Shown: positions 1 through 8,740 of the stretch, piece after piece
Numbering within the stretch: position 1 is the stretch's first letter
How the letters are laid out: every line of letters starts with the position of its first letter
Assembly: GCA_002428225.1 (NCBI GenBank)
Contig: DIUD01000039.1
Coordinates: forward strand, 300-34,729
DNA length: 34,430 nt
From: Roseovarius sp. UBA6167
GTDB taxonomy: Bacteria; Pseudomonadota; Alphaproteobacteria; Rhodobacterales; Rhodobacteraceae
Reading direction: 5' to 3'
Translations under genes and position numbers: made by a program
Notes under the pieces: model-generated
Told to the model about the DNA's origin: nothing
Seen by the model: only the letters and a program-made list of their open reading frames with translations
Database searches by the model: none

Positions 1-2111
<2,111 letters not shown>

Positions 2112-2171
2112 CGCACTCTCCTCAACGCGTGGTCCGGGGCGCGCACCCCGCTTCATCTTGCCGGAAATATC

Positions 2172-2195
2172 CCCGCCGGAGGCATCCCCGGCGGG
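2172..2195. repeat. GC-rich hairpin in the gcvH-gcvP gap
   Basis: The arms CCCGCCGG (2172-2179) and CCGGCGGG (2188-2195) are perfectly complementary around an 8-nt loop. The hairpin lies in the 93-bp gap between gcvH and gcvP, starting about 10 bp past the gcvH stop. No T-run follows on the transcribed strand, so a strong intrinsic terminator is unlikely. It could be an attenuating or mRNA-stabilising stem that sets gcvH against gcvP expression, or a copy of a dispersed intergenic repeat. The structure is seen; the role is not known. Confidence 0.5.
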
Positions 2196-2204
2196 CGTCC
2201 GGGC

Positions 2205-2564
2205 CTAGCCGACGAGGGCCTTGTAGGCGGCCTCGTCCATGTAATCGTCCAGCTGGCTCATGTCCTCGGGCCTGATCTTGAAGAACCAGGCATCGCCCAG
2301 CGGATCCTCGTTGACCTTGCCCGGATCGTCGGTCAGCACCTCGTTGACCTCGACGATCTCGCCGTCGATGGGCGCAAGGATGTCCGACGCGGCCTTGACG
2401 CTCTCGATCACCACGATCTCGTCATCCCTGGTGACATGCGTGCCCACCTCGGGCAATTCGACAAAGACCACATCGCCCAGTTGCTCGGCGGCGTGCTCGG
2501 TGATGCCGACGGTGACAAGATCGTCCTCGACGCGCAGCCATTCGTGTTCTTCGGTGAATTTCAT
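2205..2564 (-). CDS. gcvH: Glycine cleavage system H protein (lipoyl carrier)
   Basis: Small lipoylated carrier (119 aa) that shuttles the methylamine group from the P-protein to the T-protein and then hydrogen to the L-protein. The sequence starts MKFTEEHEWLRVE and has the lipoylation motif ESVKA with the acceptor lysine at residue 57, the spacing expected for a hammerhead lipoyl domain. Length is typical of the family (about 120-130 aa). The gene lies 20 bp after gcvT and before gcvP on the same strand, so the three form one operon. The L-protein (lpd) is not in the window and is normally encoded elsewhere. Confidence 0.98.
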   Translation of the reverse strand: MKFTEEHEWLRVEDDLVTVGITEHAAEQLGDVVFVELPEVGTHVTRDDEIVVIESVKAASDILAPIDGEIVEVNEVLTDDPGKVNEDPLGDAWFFKIRPEDMSQLDDYMDEAAYKALVG

Positions 2565-2584
2565 CGCTGTAGGCTCCCTGATGA

Positions 2585-3724
2585 TCAGCGTTTGAAACGG
2601 GCGGGGGTAAAGGGCAGCGCGGCGACACTTGCGGCCAGGCGCTTGCCGCGCACCTCTCCATAGATCGTCGTGCCGCCGGCGGCGAGGGTGCGCGGCACAT
2701 AGCCCATCGACACCGGCGCCCCCACCGTCGGGCCGAACCCGCCCGATGTGACATGGCCCACGGCCTCGCCCCCCTCGGCGGCGGCAAAGATGGCCGTGCC
2801 CTCGCGCATCGGCGCGCGGCCCGAAGGCAGAAGGCCGACGCGGGCGCGCGGCGCGCCCTCGGCCAATTGGTGCAGGATGCGCGCAGCCCCCGGAAATCCG
2901 CCCGCCCGCGCGCCGCCCGCGCGGCGCACCTTCTGGATGGCCCAGATCAGGCTTGCCTCCACCGGTGTCGTCGTGGTGTCGATGTCATGGCCATAAAGGC
3001 ACAGCCCCGCCTCCAGCCGCAGGCTGTCGCGCGCGCCAAGCCCGACGGGGGCCACATCCTCGTGTGCCAGCAGCGCGCGGGCGAGCGGTTCGGCCTGATC
3101 GTCGGCCACCGAAATCTCAAACCCGTCCTCGCCGGTATAGCCCGAGCGCGAGATCCACATCGCGCCGAAGGCGGATGCGAAAATCCCCACATCCATGAAG
3201 CGCATCGCCGCCACCTCGGGCACCAGCGCCGCCAGCACGCTCTCGGCGGCGGGGCCTTGCAGCGCCATGAGCGCGCGGTCGGTGATCTCCTCGACCTCGA
3301 CGCCCGGCAGCCCCGCCCGCATGTGCGCGGCATCATCGGCCTTGCAGGCGGCGTTGACCACGACGAACATGTGATCGCCGCGATTGGCCAGCATCAGATC
3401 GTCAAGGATGCCGCCCGCCGCATCGGTGAAAAAGCCATAGCGCTGCCGTCCCTCGGCAAGCCCCAGAAGATCGACCGGCACGAGGCGCTCCATCGCCTCT
3501 GCCGCCCCGGCATATCCCCCCGCCGCACGCAGGATCACCTGCCCCATATGGCTCACATCGAAAAGGCCCGCGCGCGCGCGGCAATGCAGGTGCTCCTTCA
3601 TCACGCCCATGGGATAGTGCACCGGCATGTCATAGCCCGCGAACGGGATCATCCTGGCCCCAAGTTCGCGGTGCAGCGCGTTGAGCGGCGTCATGTGCAG
3701 ATCGGCCAACGGATCTTTCCTCAT
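2585..3724 (-). CDS. gcvT: Aminomethyltransferase, glycine cleavage T-protein
   Basis: Transfers the methylene group from aminomethyl-lipoyl GcvH to tetrahydrofolate, giving 5,10-methylene-THF and ammonia. The protein (379 aa from the chosen ATG) has the N-terminal run TPLNALHRELGARMIPFAGY, then GLFDVSHMGQ, the folate-domain stretch SGYTGEDGFEI, and the C-terminal barrel with GYV. The frame stays open upstream to a GTG at 3760, and an internal ATG exists at 3694. I chose 3724 because it gives the usual short leader before the conserved TPL motif and an AGGGG sequence lies about 15 nt upstream. First gene of gcvT-gcvH-gcvP, directly behind the glycine riboswitch. Functional link: glycine catabolism and one-carbon supply. 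Confidence 0.96.
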   Translation of the reverse strand: MRKDPLADLHMTPLNALHRELGARMIPFAGYDMPVHYPMGVMKEHLHCRARAGLFDVSHMGQVILRAAGGYAGAAEAMERLVPVDLLGLAEGRQRYGFFTDAAGGILDDLMLANRGDHMFVVVNAACKADDAAHMRAGLPGVEVEEITDRALMALQGPAAESVLAALVPEVAAMRFMDVGIFASAFGAMWISRSGYTGEDGFEISVADDQAEPLARALLAHEDVAPVGLGARDSLRLEAGLCLYGHDIDTTTTPVEASLIWAIQKVRRAGGARAGGFPGAARILHQLAEGAPRARVGLLPSGRAPMREGTAIFAAAEGGEAVGHVTSGGFGPTVGAPVSMGYVPRTLAAGGTTIYGEVRGKRLAASVAALPFTPARFKR

Positions 3725-3798
3725 CTCATGGGCCGGACCCCTGAAGGATCGCACCGGCACCGGTTATGCGCGAGGCCCGCAAAGACCCGCGTCACGAT

Positions 3799-3956
3799 GC
3801 CCCCTCTGTCCCTTGGCCTGAGATCGTTATCCCGTCGGCGCCCCGCAAGCGGGGTCTCTCCAGAGTGTCGAAACCGGGCAGGTCCTTGTGCCTGAGAGTT
3901 TCCGGGGCGGTTGCTCCTTCGGCACCGGCACGAGGCCGGTTCTCCCTGTCCGATCG
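3799..3956 (-). promoter_or_regulatory. Tandem glycine riboswitch upstream of gcvT
   Basis: Read on the minus strand, the leader carries the hallmark glycine aptamer strings in order: GGACAGGGAGA, GCCGAAGGAGCAA, AAACTCTCAGGCA, AAGGACC and CTCTGGAGAGA (about 3956 down to 3853). A second, shorter aptamer follows: GGAGAG, a CCCCGC/GCGGGG hairpin, CGCCGACGGGATAA, ATCTCAGGCCAAGGGACAGAGG (about 3866 down to 3800). Two linked aptamers are the classic arrangement for gcvT leaders. In this family glycine binding normally turns the operon on. The remaining 75 nt before the gcvT ATG would hold the expression platform; no clear intrinsic terminator with a U-run was seen, so control may be at translation. 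The second aptamer is less canonical than the first. Confidence 0.93.
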
Positions 3957-3987
3957 CCTTTGACGCTAATATGGCGCGCGCGCCCGA

Positions 3988-4440
3988 TCAAGCCCGCTTG
4001 AAACAGGGCGGCGCGGAAAAGATGTCGATGAGCGCGTCATTGTCACAGACCAGCGCGTCGAGCGTCACCCCGTCGAGCCGGGCATAAAACGCCTCGACCG
4101 CATCGGAAAGCGCCTCGCGCAGGCGGCAGGCGGATTTGAGCGGGCAGGTATTGTCGATATCGGCAAAGCACTCGGCCACCGGCACGTTTTCCTCCAGCTT
4201 GCGGAACACCTCACCCACCGAGATCCCGGCCATGGGGCGCCCCAGCGTTACGCCCCCCGTGCGCCCGCGCTGTGTGCGCAGGAACCCGAGTTGCCCCAGC
4301 CGGTTGACGACCTGCGCCAGGTGGCTCTCGGAGGTGTTGCAGCGCCGGGCTATTTCGGTCTTGGTCACCAGCCGGTCGGGATTGACCGCGCAGAACATCA
4401 GCAGCCTCATGGCGATATTGGTTCGCTTGGTGATCCGCAT
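3988..4440 (-). CDS. Rrf2-family Fe-S cluster transcriptional regulator (RirA/NsrR-like)
   Basis: A 150-aa winged-helix regulator starting MRITKRTNIAMRLLMFCAVN. The DNA-binding part covers about residues 1-70, with the recognition region TSESHLAQVVNRLGQLGFL followed by a wing RGRTGGVTLGRP. The effector part has three cysteines, C91, C99 and C105 (C-x7-C-x5-C), which should ligate a Fe-S cluster. That spacing matches rhizobial RirA; E. coli NsrR has C-x4-C-x5-C and IscR is again different. Regulators of this family sense iron/Fe-S status or nitric oxide. The gene is divergent from infA, has an FNR-like box upstream, and ends about 30 bp before the gcvT leader, so the promoter of the gcv operon may lie in its 3' end. 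Family is sure; the ligand is not. Confidence 0.9.
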   Translation of the reverse strand: MRITKRTNIAMRLLMFCAVNPDRLVTKTEIARRCNTSESHLAQVVNRLGQLGFLRTQRGRTGGVTLGRPMAGISVGEVFRKLEENVPVAECFADIDNTCPLKSACRLREALSDAVEAFYARLDGVTLDALVCDNDALIDIFSAPPCFKRA

Positions 4441-4751
4441 GGGGCACGCTTTCGCTTGAAACCGTCACAGTTTGACCCGACCGGCGAAACGGGCCTTGAT
4501 ACAGGTCAAGTGGCGACGGGAAACCTGGTCTCGCAGGCATGTTTTCTCGACCGGCCCGCGCAATTTCGGAACCTGCGATGCGCATGACGTGGCAGGTCGG
4601 TGCCGTGATCGCGGTGGCGCGGATCGGTCCGGGCGCAATACCCCGGTCACAGTTGGGCATCTGCGCTGATTAGACCTTGAAAAATGCCCGGAAGAGGCGC
4701 ATTTACTTTCGCGTTCCGCACCTGGGCGGAATGCGACTGCAAGGAGAGACC
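4441..4751. other. Divergent intergenic region, Rrf2 regulator / infA
   Basis: This 311-bp gap should hold two divergent promoters. It contains the FNR-like palindrome described separately, a TTGAAA hexamer at 4677-4682 with a poor AT-richer -10 candidate around 4700-4707 facing infA, and the strong infA ribosome site AAGGAGAG at 4741-4748. An open frame runs into infA from 4677, but the conserved infA start at 4752 makes upstream translation unlikely. I see no RNA gene or convincing coding sequence here. Confidence 0.55.
4496..4509. promoter_or_regulatory. FNR/FnrL-type binding site candidate
   Basis: TTGAT-ACAG-GTCAA matches the FNR/Dnr pattern TTGA-N6-TCAA, with one departure from the full TTGAT-N4-ATCAA palindrome. 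It is centred about 62 bp upstream of the Rrf2 gene ATG on the minus strand and some 250 bp from infA, so it most plausibly controls the regulator. This would put an Fe-S Rrf2 protein under oxygen or NO control. The motif is seen; binding is inferred. Confidence 0.55.
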
Positions 4752-4970
4752 ATGGCCAAGGAAGACACGCTCGAATTTCCCGGTGTCGTCAAGGAACTCC
4801 TGCCGAACGCGACATTCAGGGTCGAGCTTGAGAACGGCCATGAGATCATCGCACATACGGCAGGAAAAATGCGCAAGAACCGGATCCGTGTTCTGGCGGG
4901 CGACAAGGTTCAGGTGGAAATGACCCCCTACGATCTGACCAAGGGCCGGATCAACTATCGCTTCAAGTAA
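4752..4970 (+). CDS. infA: Translation initiation factor IF-1
   Basis: A 72-aa OB-fold protein that occupies the ribosomal A site during initiation together with IF-2 and IF-3. The sequence MAKEDTLEFPGVVKELLPNA through GRINYRFK covers the whole family length. The ATG has an excellent AAGGAGAG ribosome site 3-10 nt upstream, which decides against the longer frame starting at 4677. First gene of a compact run infA-maf-RNase E/G-yacG-tRNA-Phe; maf starts 10 bp after its stop. The grouping suggests a translation and RNA-processing transcript. Confidence 0.98.
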   Translation: MAKEDTLEFPGVVKELLPNATFRVELENGHEIIAHTAGKMRKNRIRVLAGDKVQVEMTPYDLTKGRINYRFK

Positions 4971-4980
4971 GCGCGCCCCG

Positions 4981-5559
4981 ATGCAACTGATCCTCGGATC
5001 GGGCAGCCCGCGCCGCCGCGAGCTTCTCGCGCAGCTTGGCGTGATCCCGGACGCGATCCGCCCGCCCGAGATCGACGAGACACCCCAAAGGGGCGAATTG
5101 CCCCGCCCCTATTGCGCGCGCATGGCGCGCGAAAAGGCGCAGGCGACCGAGGCGGGGCCCGATGACATCGTGCTGGCCGCCGATACCACCGTCGCCATGG
5201 GCCGCCGCATCCTCGGCAAGCCCGAGAGCGCGGGCGAGGCGGCGCAGTTCCTCCATGCCCTGTCGGGGCGCCGTCACCGCGTCATCACCGCCGTTGCCAT
5301 TCGACGTGGCGCGCGCCTGTGGGAGCGCGACGTCCTCAGCGCGGTCAAGCTCAAGCGCCTCTCGGACGAAGAGATCAACGCCTATCTCGCCTCGGGCGAA
5401 TGGCGGGGCAAGGCTGGCGGCTATGGTATTCAGAGCCTTGCCGGGGCGTTCGTGCCGTGGATTTCGGGCTCTTTCACCGGCATTGTCGGCCTGCCGCTCG
5501 CCGAGACCGCGGGCCTTCTGAATGCCGCAGGCTATCCGCTCTGGAAGGACCGGCCATGA
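4981..5559 (+). CDS. maf: Maf-family nucleoside triphosphate pyrophosphatase
   Basis: A 192-aa house-cleaning NTP pyrophosphatase that hydrolyses non-canonical or modified nucleotides (dTTP/UTP-type or m7GTP-type substrates in characterised members). The N-terminal signature LGSGSPRRRELL supplies the serine and arginines for phosphate binding. A second conserved block, LAADTTV (aspartate at residue 68), and the motif GYGIQ further on complete the active site. It begins 10 bp after infA, and its TGA overlaps the ATG of the RNase E/G gene (ATGA), so translation is probably coupled. The exact substrate class cannot be fixed from sequence reading alone. Confidence 0.95.
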   Translation: MQLILGSGSPRRRELLAQLGVIPDAIRPPEIDETPQRGELPRPYCARMAREKAQATEAGPDDIVLAADTTVAMGRRILGKPESAGEAAQFLHALSGRRHRVITAVAIRRGARLWERDVLSAVKLKRLSDEEINAYLASGEWRGKAGGYGIQSLAGAFVPWISGSFTGIVGLPLAETAGLLNAAGYPLWKDRP

Positions 5560-6575
5560 CCACGATCGCACTCGATCATCTTGCGGGCCACGAGGCGGCG
5601 GCCCTGCTTGTCGGCGGCCGGCTGGAAGACCTGCTGATCGACAGCGACCGGCCCCGCCCCGGCACGATCTATCGCGCCATCGCCGACCGCCCGGTGAAGG
5701 GGCAGGGGGGCATGTTCCTGCGCACGCCCGACGGCTCGGCCTTTCTGCGGCAGGTCAGGGGGCTTGCCCCCGGCCAGGCGGTTCTGGTGCAGATCACCGG
5801 CCATGCCGAGCCGGGCAAGGCGATCCCGGTCACGGCGCGGGTGCTCTTCAAGAGCCGCTTTGCCATCGTCACGCCCGACGCGCCCGGCCTCAACATCTCG
5901 CGCGCCATCAAGGACGAGGAGGAACGCCTGCGCCTGCACGAGATCGCCCGTGAAGCGATGGGCGAGGGCGCCATGGGCCTCATACTGCGCTCGGCCTGCG
6001 AGGCGGCGCCGGACGAGGCCATCGCCGAGGATATCCGCGCGATGCGCGATCTGGCGCGGGCGGTGCTGGCCGATGCCGACGGGCGCAGCCCCGAAAAGCT
6101 GGTCGAGGGCGACGGGCCGCACGCGCTTGCCTGGCGTGACTGGCCGGAACCGGGCGAGATGGTCGAGGCGGCGGGCAGCTTTGCCACACTTGGCGTGCTC
6201 GATGCGCTGGATGCGCTGCGCGCGCCGCAGGTGCGCCTCTCCGGCGGGGCCGTGGCATATATCGAACCCACGCGCGCGCTGGTGGCGGTCGATGTGAACA
6301 CCGGCACGGATACAAGCCCCGCCGCCGGGCTCAAGGCCAACATTGCGCTGGCGCGCGAATTGCCCCGGCAGTTGCGCCTGCGCGGCCTTGGCGGGCAGAT
6401 CGTGCTCGATCTCGCGCCGATGCCCAGGAAGGACCGGCGCGTGTTCGAGGACGCGCTGCGCGCCGCCTTTCGCCGTGACGAGATCGAGACGGTGCTGGCA
6501 GGCTGGACGCCGCTTGGCCATTTCGAGTTGCAGCGCAAACGCGCGCGCGTGCCGCTGACCGAGGCGCTGCCATGA
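5556..6575 (+). CDS. Short ribonuclease E/G family protein
   Basis: A 339-aa protein of the RNase E/G catalytic family, involved in endonucleolytic rRNA or mRNA processing. The N-terminal part (about 1-100) is a shortened RNase H-like/S1 segment beginning with GGRLEDLLID. The catalytic part has VAVDVNTG (D246, N248) and IVLDLAP (D285), matching the metal-binding aspartates D303 and D346 of E. coli RNase E. The protein stops at QRKRARVPLTEALP, where RNase E continues into its CPxC zinc-link, so the zinc-link and the dimer-forming small domain are absent. It is much shorter than RNase G (about 490 aa). The ATG overlaps the maf stop, and its own stop overlaps yacG. The frame is open upstream inside maf, but the conserved N-terminus fits the start at 5556. 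Confidence 0.88.
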   Translation: MTTIALDHLAGHEAAALLVGGRLEDLLIDSDRPRPGTIYRAIADRPVKGQGGMFLRTPDGSAFLRQVRGLAPGQAVLVQITGHAEPGKAIPVTARVLFKSRFAIVTPDAPGLNISRAIKDEEERLRLHEIAREAMGEGAMGLILRSACEAAPDEAIAEDIRAMRDLARAVLADADGRSPEKLVEGDGPHALAWRDWPEPGEMVEAAGSFATLGVLDALDALRAPQVRLSGGAVAYIEPTRALVAVDVNTGTDTSPAAGLKANIALARELPRQLRLRGLGGQIVLDLAPMPRKDRRVFEDALRAAFRRDEIETVLAGWTPLGHFELQRKRARVPLTEALP

Positions 6576-6763
6576 CCTGCCCGATCTGCGGAAAACCTGC
6601 GCAAGACCGCTATCGCCCGTTCTGCTCGCGCCGCTGCGCCGATGTCGATCTCGGCAAATGGTTCGCCGGTGACTATGCCGCGCCCTCGCGCGACCCGGAG
6701 GATATCGCCGAGGCGGCGGAAGCGGCGGAAGCGGCGGAAAAAGGGGCACAAAATCCGCACTGA
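6572..6763 (+). CDS. yacG: DNA gyrase inhibitor / zinc-binding protein YacG
   Basis: A 63-aa zinc-ribbon protein with four cysteines at 3, 6, 18 and 22 (CPIC ... FCSRRC) followed by DLGKWFAGDY, all hallmarks of YacG. The E. coli homologue binds GyrB and inhibits gyrase. The start overlaps the stop of the RNase E/G gene by ATGA, so translation is coupled. The tail contains a tandem GCGGCGGAA-type 9-bp repeat (about 6713-6740) encoding repeated EAA units, a low-complexity stretch likely to vary in length between strains. Confidence 0.93.
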   Translation: MTCPICGKPAQDRYRPFCSRRCADVDLGKWFAGDYAAPSRDPEDIAEAAEAAEAAEKGAQNPH

Positions 6764-6840
6764 AGCCGCGCAAACCCTCTGGACACCCCGGCCACCCTCG
6801 CCTAAGACACGCTCACCCGAAGGCGCAGGCCTTCCCCGAT

Positions 6841-6915
6841 GCCCGGGTAGCTCAGGGGTAGAGCAGTGGACTGAAAATCCTCGTGTCGGTGGTTCGATTC
6901 CGCCCCCGGGCACCA
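6841..6915 (+). tRNA. tRNA-Phe (GAA anticodon)
   Basis: A 75-nt cloverleaf with acceptor stem GCCCGGG/CCCGGGC, D-stem GCTC/GAGC, anticodon loop CTGAAAA (GAA anticodon, phenylalanine), T-arm GGTGG-TTCGATT-CCGCC and an encoded CCA end. The anticodon stem GTGGA/TCCTC has one T-T mismatch at its second pair. The gene starts 77 bp after yacG in the same direction and may be read from the infA operon promoter or its own. No clear T-rich terminator follows. Confidence 0.97.
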
Positions 6916-7391
6916 TCTAACTCTCTGATCTAAAACAAATCAGTAACTTGGCGGCCAATTTTGTCCCACCGCGCGCGGCGAAGGGCAAAAGTGGGCCTTT
7001 TTCGATCTTTGGTCCGGTTTGATGACATGTCAGGGGATTGGGCCATGACCCCCGTCCGGGCTGACCGCGCGCGACGACGCCTGCCTGTCCCCGGCACGCT
7101 GCCTTTCACCCCGGCGCCGGAGAATCGCCGTGCAGAGGTTTGAAGAAGGCGTGACCCTGGATTTGACGGTGACATCAAGTGCCACCACGTCCGAAAAGGC
7201 TTATGCACTCACAAGTTGCGTGTCTTGTGGTCTGATCCCTCACGGTATGCGTGATACCGCTTGCACCTGGGAGCAATTCTGTTAAAATTAACATGTCGCT
7301 GCTGGGATGCGTGGCGCTCGCTTTGCCACACGGGAATTTTGTCTTCCGTGTTTTTGGTTTGTAAATGATTGAATGATTGAGAGGTGAAGAC
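6916..7391. other. Intergenic region, tRNA-Phe to XRE regulator
   Basis: In 476 bp I find no convincing gene. A minus-strand frame of 92 codons (7208 to 6930) is open, but it has no family resemblance I recognise and no good ribosome site. The second half (about 7270-7391) is clearly richer in A and T than its surroundings and probably holds the promoter of the XRE gene. It contains an inverted repeat GTTAA-AA-TTAAC at 7281-7292, a possible operator. A 10-bp palindrome TGACATGTCA sits at 7023-7032. I found no second copy of the tRNA 3' end, so there is no evidence of an integrated element. Confidence 0.5.
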
Positions 7392-7754
7392 ATGCCGCAC
7401 CCCGTGGACGTTCATGTCGGGAAACAGATTCGCCATCGCCGATGGCTTATCGGGATGACCCAGCAACAACTGGCCGAGGCCGTCGGGATCAAGTTCCAGC
7501 AGATCCAGAAATACGAGACCGGCGCGAACCGCGTCAGCGCCTCCCGTCTGTGGGATATCGCCGAGACGCTGGGGGTAGATGTCGCGTTCTTTTTCGACGG
7601 ACTTTCCAGGGACGAGGGCGGCGCAAGCACACTGCCGGCCGGCATCACCGGCGACAAGGAGGCACTGGATCTGGTGCGCTCCTATTACGCGATCCCCGAA
7701 AACCAGCGGCGGCGCCTGTTCGATCTTGCCCGCGTGCTGAGCGAGGTGGCTTGA
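7392..7754 (+). CDS. XRE-family helix-turn-helix regulator
   Basis: A 120-aa cytoplasmic DNA-binding protein. Residues about 10-68 form a Cro/C1-type HTH: VGKQIRHRRWLIGMTQQQLA, the turn and recognition helix VGIKFQQIQKYETGANRVSA, then LWDIAETLGVDVAFFF. A C-terminal tail (about 90-120, YYAIPENQRRRLFDLARVL) looks helical. This type of stand-alone regulator is common in Rhizobiales and Rhodobacterales. The ATG at 7392 has a GAGGTGAAG ribosome site at 7381-7389, which is preferred over a TTG 15 nt earlier. The gene is monocistronic or weakly coupled to hisN 55 bp downstream. Its target is unknown; the AT-rich region upstream suggests its own promoter. Confidence 0.9.
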   Translation: MPHPVDVHVGKQIRHRRWLIGMTQQQLAEAVGIKFQQIQKYETGANRVSASRLWDIAETLGVDVAFFFDGLSRDEGGASTLPAGITGDKEALDLVRSYYAIPENQRRRLFDLARVLSEVA

Positions 7755-7809
7755 GGCCACCCGCCCTGCGGGATAAGGCACCCACAGTAGCGACAGTGGG
7801 GGCCGGGCG

Positions 7810-8601
7810 ATGGATCACGATGCGATCATGACAACGGCGCACGCGCTGGCGGATGCCGCGCGGGCGGCGATATTGCCATATTTCCGGGGCGATGCGCTCG
7901 ACACCGAGAACAAGCACACGGCGGGCGGGTTCGACCCGGTGACCGCCGCCGACCGCGCCGCCGAGCGTGCCATGCGCGCGCTGCTGGCGCGGATGCGCCC
8001 GGATGATGGCATTCTCGGCGAGGAATACGGCGCGCAGCCGGGCAAAAGCGGCCTCACCTGGGTGCTCGATCCGATCGACGGCACCCGCGCCTTCATGGCG
8101 GGCGCACCGACATGGGGCGTGCTCATCGCGGTCGCGGATGGCAGCGGCCCGATCTACGGCCTCATCGACCAGCCCTATATCGGCGAGCGGTTCGAGGGCG
8201 GTCTGGGGCGGGCCCGGATGACCGGGCCGCGGGGCACGCGCGCGTTGCGCACCCTCGGCGCGCGCCCGCTCTCCGAGGCGGTGCTGTTCACCACCTTCCC
8301 GGAGATCGGCAGCGCGCCGGAGCGCGCGCGCTTCGAGGCGCTGGCGCGCGAGGTGCGGCTCACGCGATACGGGCTCGATTGCTATGCCTATGCGCTGCTG
8401 GCCGCCGGCCAGATCGACCTTGTGGTGGAGGCAGGGCTTGCCGCCTACGACATCCAGGCCCCGATCGCGGTGATCGAGGCGGCGGGCGGCATCGTCACCG
8501 ACTGGCAGGGCGGCCCGGTCCATCAGGGCGGTCGCGCCGTGGCCGCGGCGGGGCGCGAACAGCACACGGCGGCGCTCGAGATCCTGTCCGGGCTGGCCTG
8601 A
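7810..8601 (+). CDS. hisN: Inositol monophosphatase family protein, probable histidinol-phosphatase HisN
   Basis: A 263-aa Mg2+-dependent phosphatase of the inositol monophosphatase fold. Metal-binding residues are visible: GEEYG (E71), LDPIDGT (D87, D90) and the late aspartate in AAYDIQAPIAVIEAAGG. The wording DPVTAADRAAE and YDIQAPIAVIEAAGGIVTDW is closest to the HisN type that removes phosphate from histidinol-phosphate in histidine synthesis, rather than SuhB or CysQ. No other his genes are near, which is normal for HisN in this group. Other substrates (inositol-1-P, PAP) cannot be excluded. It follows the XRE gene by 55 bp and precedes mgtE by 139 bp, in which I see no recognisable element. 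Confidence 0.82.
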   Translation: MDHDAIMTTAHALADAARAAILPYFRGDALDTENKHTAGGFDPVTAADRAAERAMRALLARMRPDDGILGEEYGAQPGKSGLTWVLDPIDGTRAFMAGAPTWGVLIAVADGSGPIYGLIDQPYIGERFEGGLGRARMTGPRGTRALRTLGARPLSEAVLFTTFPEIGSAPERARFEALAREVRLTRYGLDCYAYALLAAGQIDLVVEAGLAAYDIQAPIAVIEAAGGIVTDWQGGPVHQGGRAVAAAGREQHTAALEILSGLA

Positions 8602-8740
8602 GACCCGCCCCGGAGCGCGCACTGATCGCGCATACCGCCGCCTTCTGCCTGCTGGCAAAATTCGGTCCATACGATTGTTTTCCGCGCCCGCAGTCCTTAT
8701 TCAGACCCCGGCAAACCACGACCACGCAAAAGGGGGCACG

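Noticed and set aside
7023..7032. Perfect palindrome TGACATGTCA
   Set aside because: Ten bases only, far from any start codon and matching no known operator well.
6841..7391. Possible integration site at tRNA-Phe with an element downstream
   Set aside because: No integrase, no repeated tRNA 3' end and no foreign-looking genes were found; only an AT-richer promoter region.
7781..7800. CCCAC-N10-GTGGG hairpin between the XRE gene and hisN
   Set aside because: Short stem with a large loop and no T-run; too weak to call a terminator.
8602..8740. Possible Mg2+ riboswitch before mgtE
   Set aside because: I looked for conserved M-box-like strings and paired stems in this 139-bp leader and saw none.
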